Below are positions 45,600 through 57,847 of a DNA stretch of 64,000 nucleotides, piece after piece. The notes under the pieces are model-generated. The model saw only the letters and a program-made list of their open reading frames with translations. It searched no databases and had not been told where the DNA came from. The stretch spans positions 1-64,000 of the forward strand of contig QANT01004527.1 in assembly GCA_003254885.1 (NCBI GenBank). The letters run 5' to 3'. Positions within the stretch are counted from its first letter, which is position 1, and each line of letters starts with the position of its first letter. The translations under genes and the position numbers were made by a program. The DNA comes from Purshia tridentata. Lineage: Eukaryota > Streptophyta > Magnoliopsida > Rosales > Rosaceae.

Positions 45600-48500
45600 C
45601 GTATAGCTATAAATTATAATTAATTAACTAGAAATCTTGAATTAATACGAAATTTTGCAGTCACGTACTATGCATGTAAATATGTAATTAATAATTATAA
45701 TATATGTTTTTTATATTTTAAGTAATTACTAATATATATATATATATATATATATATGCATGTGGCTCCATGCTGTTTATTTATTATCATATGCATTTGC
45801 TCAGTTTCATTAGAACTTTGACAATTTCATTCATGGTTTTGTATTGTAGATTGATCTGGTCAATATATATGTGCCTTAATTCGTCAATTTCAGGGGTTCG
45901 ATTAAGGGCTAAATATATGATTAAATAATTCTCAAACCTTTTGTACAATTAATAACTCTTAGTTTATAGGTAGCTCTTAATATGATCATAGTTCCAAATT
46001 TTTATGGATTTATATAAATCCATTCAAGTATTGACAAGATTAATAAATCTTTGTATTCGTCCATCGATTGATGACTTTAAGATTTAGAAATCGTTTTTTC
46101 AGGGTTTAGAGTTCTCGATTTTTTTGGAACAATGTATAAGATACAAAAGCATAATACATTACTTCAAACTGAATAATGTTATCTTCTTATACTTATCAAT
46201 TCTCAATAATATAAAGTTATGTCGCTAGACTATATATACATCTGATAAAAAAAAAATATTAATTCTTGTAGTGGAGTGTTCATTTTGGAGACTCAATCTT
46301 TAAGACTCATAAATGTCTTTTATAAAATTAAACAAGAAAACTTTCATTTACTAAATTATTCAATTATAAAGTCCATGAGATGTTATAGAGTAATTCTTTA
46401 ATAACATACTTAACACACACGAAACATATTTCTCAACTATCATATATCAACAATTTATGATCAAGAGGCACAGTTGTTGAAATATATGCATCTATATATC
46501 TCAATCATTTATATGTGATTGAGAAATGCATGCATATACATTTAGATGATAAAAATGTTAATATCTTATTTTTAATTAATCAACGGATTAGAAAGTTCAA
46601 CCAAACGGTACTAAAAGAAGGGAATTCAAACTCCAAACTTTATTGTAAAAATAAATACTTTTAACCACTAGAGTATATAGACGTACTGTGATTAGAAAAT
46701 TCTCTCTTTCTATGTCGAAATTAGAAGAATTGTAGAATGAAAAATCTAGATTGGTCTGAGTCAGGTAACCCCCAAATTTAATAAAGCTGATGAAGTGGGC
46801 CATCCAAACGTGGCTTAGATGGTAATTATGCCCCGGTTTATATTGAAGGCCATTCGTGACACCTCTAGGTAGGTAAGCCTCTTTAAATTAAGGCTGAAGA
46901 CCTATCAGTTAAAGGACAAATCTGAAAATATCATTTTTGTTCGAAAAAATATCAATTTCTTACAGAATAAAATTTAATTGAGTCATGTGATAATTAATTC
47001 TCACACTGTAAGAAGTTAATTACTTTTGAATTTGTAATACAAGACTAGAATTAAAATAAACAAAAACAAGCATAATAGAGAATCCAGATCTTCCTAGTTT
47101 ATAATGGGGCTACGTTTTTTAACATATTCATTTGTTATCAATTGCATTTGAAACTAGGAATCCAAGTGGTTTGATTGACCTACTTATTAATATTTGTGAT
47201 GAAAAGACTCGATCAGATTCAAATAAACTTACCCAAATTCAACCCATGCAAAATTTTAGGAGCTTAAATATTCATCCATATTAATTCAATTCGGTTCAAA
47301 TTAATTATGAGTCCGGCTCGCATGCTCACTAAAAACCACATGCAATGACTCTATTTCAGACTCTTACGTACCAAAATTATAAATTATTTTAGAGGGAAAT
47401 TAAAGCATTCAATTCGGAATTAATTGGTAATGGAAATTGGAGATGTTCAAAATCTTTATTTTTTCAAAGTGAGAGCTTTGTTTTAAACACACCTTCTCAT
47501 GTGTGGTGTTACTCAAAATTAATTGTATAATCACGATAATTGTTACTATCAAACAATAACTAAATTGTAAAACACGGGAAAAAAAGAACATTAAGGACTC
47601 CGCTCATTAAGAAGCAGAGACCACCTATAGCCAATCTTTTTCAAGTTGTCTGGCAATCAGCCCATTTTTTAATTTTAAAATTAACTTAAAGTATCAAATC
47701 ACTAATAAACTTGGTATAAATTAAGACGCTAATTTATTAAGTTGGTGTAAAACAGCAGAGAAATACAGCGGTGAGTAAGAAAATCAACAAGCAGGGAAAT
47801 TTTGGAGAAGAAAACACAGTTTGGTATGCCGTTGGTGGAGTTTATAAGTTTGAATTGGAAGTTACATTGGTGAATAACACAAAGCTCAAAAGGACTATAT
47901 ATAGCTCATTGCCCAGTTTGGCCCAACTAAGAAGTTAGTGATGACTGAAGAGGAGACTTCAATTTTCACAAGGACCCCTGATCTGTAATGACTTCCACGT
48001 CTATTCCTGTGTGCAAACTTAAGACTATAACTGTAAATCAACTCGATAAAATTTGAGTCTGATTTGTATTGAGCTAGTTTTTATTTAATTGAGTTCAGTC
48101 CGTAAAATAAATGAGTTAAATTTGAACAAAATATTAAGCTCGTTAGAAAAATATTAAGTCAAACTTGAGCTTTGATATATCTAAATAATACGACTCGTCA
48201 AGAGATATATTCTTAACTTCTTATGAAATAGTTTCAGTTTGATTTGAGTTTGGTTCATTTGTTAAATTTTGGCTCATAAATGTTAGATTTTTATCAATTT
48301 TATAATCAAAATATTAAAAAGAAAATATGCCACTATGGCTTGTAAAAAAGGGTGTCATATTTTTTGGGCTTTTATTGCCATAGAGTTGAGTTATAGAGTT
48401 ATACAATCACATAGCAAGCCTGAATTAAACCGAGACAGAAAGCCCGTCGAACCAACTACAACATATCTCTTCCCCATAAGTAAGCAAATCAAACGGTGCG

Positions 48501-49058
48501 GATAAGAACCCACCCATGCCAAACCAATATAATGAATATATTTCCCTAGATTCTATACAGAATAAGAGTACTATTTGACTATTTCTTTATTATTTTAGAG
48601 AATTATAATATATGATAATGGTATATTTGACTACGTTCTAAAAGCTGGGGTGAGCTTTAGCCCTCCTAGCCTTCTATATAGATCTGTCACTGCTTCTCCC
48701 TAACTAAAATAATAATAATAAAATCCTTGCTCAAGCCAAAAAATTAAAATAAATTAAATTATTACCAAATAATACACCAAAATCACAAAATATTTCAATT
48801 TTAACCGACAATACTATATGCAAGATTACATTATGGTATAACGTACGTGTACATTCTGATGTTAATGTTGGAGACCATGAGACCAATTATACATGAGGGC
48901 CGGGGAAACCACAACCACATGCTTAGACAAAGCAGATCACCATGCAATGCATTATTGCATTCTCTGGGTGAAACTACTTCAACAACCCCCGTCCCCAAAA
49001 TATGTTTCAATAAATACTAAGTAAATTAAGCAACCAAAGGCAACACATCACAGCTGCA
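45600..49058. other. Intergenic spacer, AT-rich
   Basis: This is the longest gap but one. It has a (TA)n tract at 45732-45758 and otherwise AT-rich sequence. Degenerate stretches near 47200-47330 and 48030-48350 contain motifs like ACTCGAT and TTCAACCCA, which look like old repeats. No ORF with protein character was seen. Confidence 0.55.
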
Positions 49059-50489
49059 ATGGAAGACAGCCACCGCCTGAAACTGATCATCAAACCACCC
49101 CACGTGGCCATTGTCCCAACTCCAGGAATGGGTCATCTCATACCCCTCGTCGAGTTGGCCAAACGACTCGTCGTCCACTACAACTTCACTGTCACCTTCA
49201 TCATTGCTAACAATGGCTTAAACTTGACACCTCAAAAGAAATTCCTTGAAGCCTTGCCTCATCCTCAAACCATATCCTACATTTCTCCCACCTGTAAGCT
49301 TTGATGACCACCCTGAGGATGCCACGTTCGCAGATAGACTTGTACTCAACTTGACTCGTTCCCTCTCTGCTCTACGAGACACAGTTAAGGTCCTAGCCGA
49401 GTCGACTCGGCTAGTGCCCCTTGCTGTAGATCTTGTTGCTGTGGAGGCCTTTGATGTGGCCAATGAATTCAACGTATACATTTCTTCACTAGTACAGCTA
49501 TGAATTTGTGGTTTTCATTTCACTTGCCAAAGCTTGATGAAACACTTCTTGTGAGTACAGGGATTTGCCTGAACCGGTCCAACTTCTGGGCTGTGTACCT
49601 TTCCATGGTTGAGATTTTGTGGACCCGGTTCAAGATAGGAACAACCCGACCTATGAAAAGGTGATTCACATGTTCAAGAGGTATAAGCTGGCTTCTGGGA
49701 TCATGGTAAATAGTTTTATGGATTTGGAACCGGATGCTTTAGCTTTCAAGGCAGGAGGACATGGTCTTCCACCAGTTTACCCAGTTGGACCGGTTATAAA
49801 GACAGGTTCGAGTGAAGGAGTAGTAGATTCGAACCGGTGTTTAAGCTGGTTAGATAGGCAGCCAGCTGGGTCAGTGTTGTTTGTTTCATTTGGGAGTGGT
49901 GGGTCTCTCTCACTTGAGCAGATGAAAGAGTTGGCCTTGGGGCGTGAGTTAAGTGGGCAGAGATTTCTTTGGGTGGTTAAGACCCCAAACGAGACTGCCA
50001 AAAAATGCCAACTACTTTAGTGTCCAAGGTACCAAGGACCCCATAGGTTTTCTACCACATGGGTTCTTGGATAGGACCAAAGAGGTGGGTCTAGTGGTAC
50101 CATCTTGGGCTCCTCAAGTGCAAGTTCTAAGTCATGGGTCAACAGGTGGGTTTTTGACCCATTGTGGATGGAACTCAATCCTAGAGAGTATAGTGCATGG
50201 TGTGCCTTTAATTGCTTGGCCACTGTATGCAGAGCAAAAGATGAACGCAGTACTGTTAGTCGATGGTTTAAAGGTGGCATTGGGGGTCAAAATGAATGAT
50301 AAAGGCAAAGTGGAGCACCAAGATATTGCCAAGTTTGCAAGGGACCTAATTGAAGGAAATGAAGGGAAATTGCTCAAGAACAAGGTAAAGGAGCTGGAAG
50401 AGGCAGCCAAAGTGGTTTTGGGCCAAGAATGGTCCTTTACCAAATATTTTGCTGAGGTGGCTCAGATATGGAAAGACCACAAGAACTAA
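49059..50489 (+). pseudogene. UGT72B-like glucosyltransferase pseudogene, copy 1
   Basis: Aligned by eye with intact copy 2, this copy has at least five lesions: a 2-nt loss near 49278 (early stop at 49302); a 7-nt loss near 49475; a 1-nt loss near 49543; an in-frame TGA at 49610-49612 where copy 2 has an arginine codon; and a 1-nt gain in the A-run near 50000. The start (MEDSHRLKLIIKPPHVAIVP), catalytic-His motif (PTPGMGHLIP), full PSPG box (WAPQVQVLSHGSTGGFLTHC and on to AEQ) and stop survive in separate frames. An AATAAATAC box 50 bases upstream matches that of copy 3. It cannot make a working enzyme. Confidence 0.92.
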
Positions 50490-51927
50490 CCCGCCCTTGT
50501 AATTAAGGGTCGAGTCCGTCGAGTTATTGAGGAGGACACCAAAGATTTGCTTACGACCTTCACGAAAGTGAGTTGTCAGTTTTTGTAGTTGTGAGTCAAA
50601 TAGAGTGTCAATGTCATGTATGACATGTATGGTTAAATTCTGAGTCCGGGCCTCTATGGCTTTAGTCTTTCTTTATATGAAGATATTGCTATTGAATAAA
50701 ATTTCCTCTTATTTATTCTCATTAAAATAAAAAATAAAAAATAAATGCTTTCGTTAAAAATTAAATCGCTTATGTTAGTTGATATCTTTCTTCTGAGACA
50801 ATGAAAAGGGGGATGCAGTAAATTAACTTAATCGCTTACTTTTACCGTATCTCCCATAACACAAATCTTATCTTGGAAGAGTCCTTTTCGGAACTTAGCA
50901 TTTTGTGGATATTTTACCACTTTAAATAGATGAGACACGTGCAAGTGCATGCATGTGTCATGCATGATTTGCGTAGTAGTTAGTAGGTGCCTAGGTGCTA
51001 GCTACTTCCTGATCACCAACTTTAAGATTTTTCCATTAAGTATAAATTTTGGTCCATACATTTTAATTGTTTTAATTTTGATATTGTATTTGTATTTGTA
51101 AATCGCTATAATTAATTTTATGCTATATAGCATTAATTAATAATGTTTATTAAGTTGTTAAATTCGTTACACTTTAATTAGTTATGCACCATACAAAAGG
51201 TTGTGATTTTAGTTTTGTTGTTTACAAAATGTTACAATTTTAATCTTGAATTTTACAAATCATTTAGCATTTTAAAGACAGATAATAATTTAATGGATGA
51301 AAATGTAACGTGTTTTGGAAATGTAACAGTTTGCAAAATACAAGATTAATCAGAATAAATGAAATTATAAGAACAAAAGTGAAACTTTGTCAAATTATAA
51401 GGACCAAAACTAAAATTTAATCTAAAAAGTATGTAACCCTTGTTAGGAAATCTTCCTTAATTATATATATACAGAGACCGTATTAATCAAAATATTTTGA
51501 CGTTTTGAATTTTAGAATGAATGAAATTGGACCGTTTTGTAAAATTGGTAACGTAGTGTTTACGGCGTTTTGCTCACCAATGGTTCAGCTTTAAACTAAA
51601 TTTTGTAATTGTGATACTCTAGAATCTAACAGATCTGTAAAGTTCTTGGACTTTTTTTTTAATATATTATGACGCCATGGCTACAGCACAATGTGAATAT
51701 AATGGAGATAGCAAAATGACAAGAAGCTAAAATGACAAAAGGCACAGTCCGAGTTGAGCCCATTATTTTATCAATAAAATTGGGGCAACCAAGTACATTC
51801 CAGACGCGTGATCCCACATCATTGTTTTATAAGACAGCCAAGTTTTTCTGAATTTAGACACACTCATCTCATCAGTCATCGCCAACAAACAGTCCACCAT
51901 TCTCCAAAACTAAAAACCAAACTAAAA
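50490..51927. other. Spacer between UGT copies 1 and 2
   Basis: AT-rich, with a T-rich promoter region before copy 2. The last 100 bases are the presumed leader (TCAATAAAATTGGGG near 51769). The frame of copy 2 is open back to about 51808 but has no ATG before 51928. Confidence 0.55.
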
Positions 51928-53349
51928 ATGGAAGACACCCAACAGCCCCATCCCAACGTTGCCATCGTCCCAACTCCAGGATTGGGGCATCTCATCCCGC
52001 TCGTCGAGTTGGCCAAACGACTTGTCGTCCACCATCACTTCACCGTCACCTTCATCATTCCAAACGACGGCTCGTCCTTGGCACCCCAGAAGAAAGTCCT
52101 TCAAGCCTTGCCCCAAACCATATCCTCCACCTTTCTCCCCCCCGTAAGCTTCGACGACCTTCCCGAGGACGCCTTGACGGAAACCAGAATCGCTCTCACC
52201 TTAACTCGCTCCCTCTCTGCTCTACGAGACTCGGTCAAGGTCCTAGCTGAGTCTACTCGGCTAGTGGCTCTTGTGGTTGATCTTTTTGGTCTGGAGGCCT
52301 TTGATGTGGCCAATGAATTCAACGTACTACCCTATGTTTTCTTCCCTACCACGGCTATGGGTTTGTGGTTTGTATTTCATTTGCCAAAGCTTCATGAAAC
52401 CACTTCTTGTGAGTACAGGGATTTGCCTAAACCGGTACAACTTCCGGGCTGTGTGCCTCTCCATGGTAGAGATTTCGTGGACCCGGTTCAAGATAGGAAA
52501 AACCCGGCTTATGAAGGGATGATTCAGTTGAGCAAGAGGTATAAGACGGCTGCTGGGATCATGGTGAATAGTTTTTGGGATTTGGAACCGGCTGCTTTCA
52601 AGGCTTTCAAGGATGAAGGACATGGTCTTCCACCGGTTTACCCGGTTGGACCGGTCATAAAGACGGGTTCGAGTGAAGGGGTGTTAGAATCGAACCAGTG
52701 TTTGAGGTGGCTAGATAGGCAGCCAGCTGGGTCGGTGTTATTTGTTTCGTTTGGAAGTGGTGGGTCTCTCTCACTTGAGCAGATGAATGAGTTGGCCTTA
52801 GGACTTGAATTGAGTGGGCAGAGGTTTATTTGGGTGGTTAAGACCCCAAATGAGACGGCCAAGAATGCCAGCTACTTTAGTGTCCAAAGTACTAAGGATC
52901 CTTTGAGTTTTTTACCCAATGGGTTCTTGGAGAGGACCAAAGAGGTGGGCCTAGTGGTACCCTCTTGGGCCCCACAGGTCCAAGTGCTAAGTCATGGCTC
53001 AACAGGTGGCTTTTTGACCCATTGTGGGTGGAACTCAATACTGGAAAGTATAGTGCATAGTGTGGCTTTAATTGCTTGGCCACTGTATGCAGAGCAAAAG
53101 ATGAATGCAGTACAACTAGTGGATGATTTCAAGGTGGCATTTAGGGTCAAAATGAATGATAAGGGCATAGTGGAGCACCAAGATATCGCTAACTATGCAA
53201 GGGCCCTAATTGAAGGAGATGAAGGGAAATTACTGAGGAACAAGATGAAAAAGCTGCAAGAGGCAGCCCAAGTGGCTTTGAGCCAAGAAGGGTCGTCTAC
53301 CAAATCACTTGCCCAGGTAGCTCAGATATGGAAGGGCCACAAGAACTGA
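51928..53349 (+). CDS. UGT72B-like: UDP-glycosyltransferase of the UGT72B group, the only intact copy
   Basis: An intronless ORF of 473 residues. The catalytic base is His21 (VPTPGLGHLIP), and Asp118 (LVALVVDLFG) is its likely partner. The PSPG donor-binding box spans 347-390, from WAPQVQVLSHGSTGGFLTHC to LIAWPLYAEQ; the final Gln and the Trp favour UDP-glucose. UGT72B enzymes glucosylate phenolics such as monolignols and hydroquinone (arbutin synthesis) and some xenobiotics in the cytosol. Within the box, the usual GVP is SVA (Ser378, Ala380): two near-invariant residues are changed, while copies 1, 3 and 4 keep GVP. Activity may be reduced or the donor site altered. The start is the first ATG in frame and aligns with the other copies. 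Confidence 0.9.
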   Translation: MEDTQQPHPNVAIVPTPGLGHLIPLVELAKRLVVHHHFTVTFIIPNDGSSLAPQKKVLQALPQTISSTFLPPVSFDDLPEDALTETRIALTLTRSLSALRDSVKVLAESTRLVALVVDLFGLEAFDVANEFNVLPYVFFPTTAMGLWFVFHLPKLHETTSCEYRDLPKPVQLPGCVPLHGRDFVDPVQDRKNPAYEGMIQLSKRYKTAAGIMVNSFWDLEPAAFKAFKDEGHGLPPVYPVGPVIKTGSSEGVLESNQCLRWLDRQPAGSVLFVSFGSGGSLSLEQMNELALGLELSGQRFIWVVKTPNETAKNASYFSVQSTKDPLSFLPNGFLERTKEVGLVVPSWAPQVQVLSHGSTGGFLTHCGWNSILESIVHSVALIAWPLYAEQKMNAVQLVDDFKVAFRVKMNDKGIVEHQDIANYARALIEGDEGKLLRNKMKKLQEAAQVALSQEGSSTKSLAQVAQIWKGHKN

Positions 53350-55655
53350 GTTCCCAAGTACTGTGTCAAATGAATGCTTTCATTAAAACTTGAATAACAT
53401 TTATAATAATAGTTTGCCCATTTTGTACTTATCTGTCAATGTTCTTTTACTTTTTTTACATTATTGGTTGATCGAGCATTTTATTTCTCTTATATTGGAC
53501 TTGTATGGGGCTGGGATGAAGGTTAGTTGCAATAATAGTCCTCAAACTTTTCTGGTCCAATGTTGCATTCATTTTGCACATCTTCCAGTCCACCATATTG
53601 GGGTTCTTTTGGTATCAGAATGTATTACATAGATCACCAGTTAATTAATGTTTTTCTTTGAGATGATCACCAGGTAATTGATTTGGTGAAGCATAAACAA
53701 TGCATCCACAAGTATTTTGTGTTACGTGATTTTGTTATATATCTTAATTATAGCATAGGATCTCCTTAATTGTAAGTATTGTATTTGATTATTGTACAGC
53801 TATTCTTTCCTAGATTAGCTACTTCGTATCACCTTATAATGGGGTTGTATCTTTATAAACAATTCATTCAAAAAATACCAGAAGATTTCCCAAATACTTC
53901 TCCAAATTAACATTTTGAAGTAACTTGTAAGTCCTTTCATAGATACTTGCATTTTTGCAATGAATTAAAGAGATTATGTGGGTAAAATGTAACATATATG
54001 GTAACTTGGTGAAATGCCTTCCATGCAAAGGAACTAAGTACCACCCCAAATTTCACATGCTAACTAGCTATGTCTTCATTCATTTACTAATTGGCAATCT
54101 AAAAATGTACTTTGTAATTTCAGGGAGAACAAGATGCAGACCATCTGAGCTTGATCTGTCTTTTTTTTAAACTCTCCCTCTGAGTTATGTTTCTTTTTTT
54201 TGGTCTGATGATTGTTTAGGCTTGGTTAGGGCTCCTCCAGTGAATTATTAGTTTTGTTATGGACTTTAGCCCTCCTCCTGATACCAAAACAAAAAAAATG
54301 TACTTTGTAAGCATATGAATTATCACAAAATAAAGTTGACATGTGCATCCCGAAAAGTAGATAAAAAAGAAACAAATTAGTGCAACAAACCACACATTAG
54401 CTTCCAACAAATCACCGATCGGCTTTCAACAACCAGCAATACTAATAAAGATTTGTAATTTTATTATAACCTTAAATTAACCACGTCTCGGTTTCACTAC
54501 ATATCTGCTAAACATGCTTGCTGTCCGTAATCCTCCCTTCAGCTTGAGGGGTCATATTGAGGGATCAAGATCAGTAAGCCACGTGTCAATAGATCAACGG
54601 CTCTGAGAAGAGGTCGTGAGGATCGCGCGCAATATTAGCCATTGATTGTTAGAGCTAATTAGCTAATTGATGATGTAATTGTTGCATTAGTTCTAACAAA
54701 CTAGAGTATGTTAGCTTTAGTTACCTCCATATAAATATATCAAAGAGCTAATTTTATCAAAATTATTGTTTCTCCTCAGAGAGAACCAACATTAATGGAG
54801 AAGAAATGCAGCACCAAAATGTATGCAGAAAACTAAAAAAGATATAGAAGAGGCAGACTGCGATATATTAAATATGTTCCAGACCATGATAGAACAAAAT
54901 ACAAAATATAATTTCTCCATTTTCAACAGATTTATCTATTTTACATGAAGAATATTAATTATGAAAGACTAATTCATTATGATATATGATATAGAGGCAT
55001 ATGAGAAATGATTATCGGTCTCCATTAAGAAAAAAAAAAAAAACTATATTCTTGAATAGAAAACTTGATTAAATGTTTAACTTCAAAGTTTCAACCAAGA
55101 TTTAATCTGTATATTTTGATCAAAAGAAGAGAGATCCAGCCATTATTAGGATAGCTTTTGATATTCAATTCCAGCATGCTAGGATTGCGACTTCACGTAC
55201 ATTTAGCTGTACTTTTGGGAAACGAATGAGAAACTTTTATACGCAACACATGACATGTTTGGTTTTTTTGTTAGAACACATGACATATATGTTGACAGTT
55301 AAGTGATGTTTTTTGTTAGAAAATAATCGAAATCTGGATTTAACTTAATCCTAATTCTTATTCCACCTACCTTCATCATTTGAACTAACCCCAAATAATA
55401 ACTTGGGTATTATAATTAATACTAAGCTCCTAAATAGTTCACATATTATTATTTAATTAAATTCGTAACATAATGTTAACATCTCAATGTCATATAGAGA
55501 AGCGTCCTTCCCAATCGCTTCACTAAGATGAAGAAAGCACAACGACAGAAAATATAAATACTGACCAAAGCACTGTCCACACTCATTAAAATCTTCAATA
55601 AATACTGGCCAAAGTGTGGCGGAGCCTCTTACTCTAATTTCTTGCATTCAATTCA
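53350..55655. other. Spacer between UGT copies 2 and 3
   Basis: AT-rich. A stretch at 54205-54300 (GGTTAGGGCTCCTCCAGTG, then CCTCCTCCTGATACCAAAAC and a poly-A run) looks like the 3' end of a retroposed element. Near 54540 a purine-rich AGCTTGAGGGGTC precedes sequence with a TATA-like CCATATAAATATATC at 54728, reminiscent of a copia-type LTR start. Both are weak calls. Copy 3 has an AATAAATAC box about 60 bases before its start. Confidence 0.4.
54538..54790 (+). mobile_element. Possible copia-type LTR fragment
   Basis: A polypurine-like CTTGAGGGG is followed by about 250 bases with AGCTAATTAGCTAATTG repeats, a TATA-like CCATATAAATATATC (54728) and TTGTTTCTCCTCAGAGAGA near the end, in the order seen in plant copia LTRs. 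No internal retrotransposon domain flanks it and no target duplication was found. Confidence 0.3.
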
Positions 55656-57109
55656 ATGGAAGAAATCCACCACTACCACCACCACCACCACCACCATCAG
55701 AAACTGAAACCACCCCACGTGGCCATTGTCCCAAGTCCAGGAATGGGTCATCTCATCCCCCTCGTGGAGTTGGCCAAACGACTCGTCGTCCACCACAACT
55801 TCACTGTCACCTTCATCATTCCCAACGATGGCTCAAACTTGACAGCCCACCAAAAGAAAGTCCTTGAAGCCCTGCCTCTAACCATATCCTCCACTTTTCT
55901 CCCTCCTGTAAGCTTCGGTGACCTCCCTGATGATGCCACGGTCGCAAGTAGAATTGTACTCACCTTGAATCGTTCCCTCTCTGCTCTGCGAGACTCACTT
56001 AAGGTGCTAGCTGAGTCGACTCGGCTTGTGGCCCTTGTTGTTGATCTTTTTGGTGGCGAGGCCTTTGATGTGGCCAATGAATTCAACGTGCTACCGTACA
56101 TTTTCTTCCCTGGTACAGCTGTGGGTTTGTGGTTTGCTTTTCATTTGCCAAAGCTTGATGAAACCACTTCTTGTGAATACCGGGACTTGCCTGAACTGGT
56201 CCAACTTCCGGGTTGTGTGCCTCTCCATGGTAGGGATTTTGTGGACCCGGTTCAAGAAAGGAACGACCCGGCTTATGAAGTGATGATTCACATGTGCAAG
56301 AGGTATAAGCTGGCTGCTGGGATCATGGTGAATAGTTTTATGGATCTGGAACCGGGTGCTTTCAAGGCTTTCAAGAAAGAAGGACATGGTCTTCCACCGG
56401 TTTACCCGGTTAGACCGATCATAAAGACCGGTTCGAGTGAAGAGGTGGTAGATTCCGATGAGTACTGGTTGAGGTGGCTAGATAGGCAGCCACGTGGGTC
56501 GGTGTTGTTTGTTTCATTTGGGAGTGGTGGGTCTCTAACAATTGAACAGATGAATGAGTTGGCCTTGGGGATTGAGTTAAGTAGGCAGGGGTTTCTTTGG
56601 GTTGTTAGGAGCCCAAATGAGACGTCTAGCAATTCCAGTTACTTTGGTGTGCAAGGCACCAATACCCTCTTAGTTTTCTACCAAATGGGTTCTTGGAGAG
56701 GACCAAAGAGGTGGGTCTAGTGGTGCCCTTTTGGGCTCCTCAGGTACAGGTGCTAAGTCCTGGCTCAACAGGTTGGTTTTTGACCCATTGTGGATGGAAC
56801 TCAAGCCTTGAGAGCATTGTGCATGGTGTGCCTCTAATTGCTTGGCCACTGTATGCAGAGCAAAAGATGAATGTAGTACTGCTAGTGGATGGTTTAAAGG
56901 TGGCATTGAGGGTCAAAATGAATGATAAAGGCATAGTAGAGCACCAAGATATTGCTAACTATGCAAGACGTCTAATTGAAGAAGATGAAGGGGCATTGTT
57001 GAAGAACAAGGTGAAAGAGCTAAAGGAGGCAGCCCAAGTGGTCTTGAGCCAACAAGGGTCGTCTTCCAAATCACTGGACGAGGTAGCGAGTCTATGGGAG
57101 GGCCACTAG
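55656..57109 (+). pseudogene. UGT72B-like pseudogene, copy 3 (single frameshift)
   Basis: The ORF starts MEEIHHYHHHHHHHQKLKPP, with an unusual polyhistidine run from a CAC/CCA repeat. It then matches copy 2 through residue ~334, including PSPGMGHLIP and LVALVVDLFGGEAFD. Near 56664-56672 one base is missing, so the frame leaves the family sequence and stops at 56718. The correct frame resumes with LPNGFLERTKEVGLVV and runs to TAG at 57107, carrying the PSPG box. The box is also altered: LSPGSTGWF replaces LSHGSTGGF. With one frameshift it is either a young pseudogene or a base-calling error, but the His-to-Pro change also suggests relaxed selection. Confidence 0.8.
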
Positions 57110-57847
57110 AGGTAACCAATTGCCATTTGACGCGTCAATTAATGGTTTCTCAAAGCTAGGATTTTGATTCTCTATTTATCTTATTATTGTTTCTTTCAAT
57201 TTTAGGATGCACAACCATTAGTTTATGTAATTCCTCCACTTAATAGTTTATATAATTCCTCCACTATTTATTAATTCTTCCACTATTATAATTTATCACT
57301 AAAGTCTTAATTTATATAAAGACGAGAGATGATCCATACTCGGTTTTAAGTTTTGATAAAAAATAATGTTAAGTGCATCATATTTTTAACACATTTTTAA
57401 TAAAGATGAAGTCAAAGAAACGAAATTAGGATTTTAAATTGAGATGGATTAAACTTTCAAATAAACTTGTTTTTAAAAAAAAATCCAACTAGTGTTTTCA
57501 ATATTAAAGAAAAATACTTGCCACCCAATTTGAATTGTGTCTCTTTTAATATTTTTCAATAAATTATAAATTTACAACTTTCAATTAGGGGTGGACAAAG
57601 TTCAATTCAGCCGATTCACCCTTAACCGTGCGCTGCATCAACAGTTTTTTTTTGTAACTCAGATTTTTTCTTTTTCTTTTTTTTCAATTTAATTCGGTGT
57701 CGTCTATTCACGGTTTTTTAAGTCGCCGTACCTTTTACAATGAACTTATGGATAGCATCGCACCCCAACCGACACCGACAGTCTCCTATATCTCTATGAA
57801 ATACTTGGCAAACCCCAAGTTTGTAATAGTTAACACCCAAAACTACA
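57110..57847. other. Spacer between UGT copies 3 and 4
   Basis: AT-rich, with TTTATATAATTCC-type short repeats at 57220-57260. Near 57588 a TTAGGGGTGGACAAAG stretch starts a T-rich segment resembling ends of common small plant repeats. Copy 4 does not share the AATAAATAC leader box of copies 1 and 3. Confidence 0.45.

Noticed and set aside
45888-45912. GGGGTTCGATTAAGGGC as a tRNA T-loop
   Set aside because: No upstream A box or cloverleaf.
51808-51927. N-terminal extension of the intact UGT
   Set aside because: The frame is open but begins with GTG and contains no ATG before 51928; the other copies start at the equivalent of 51928.
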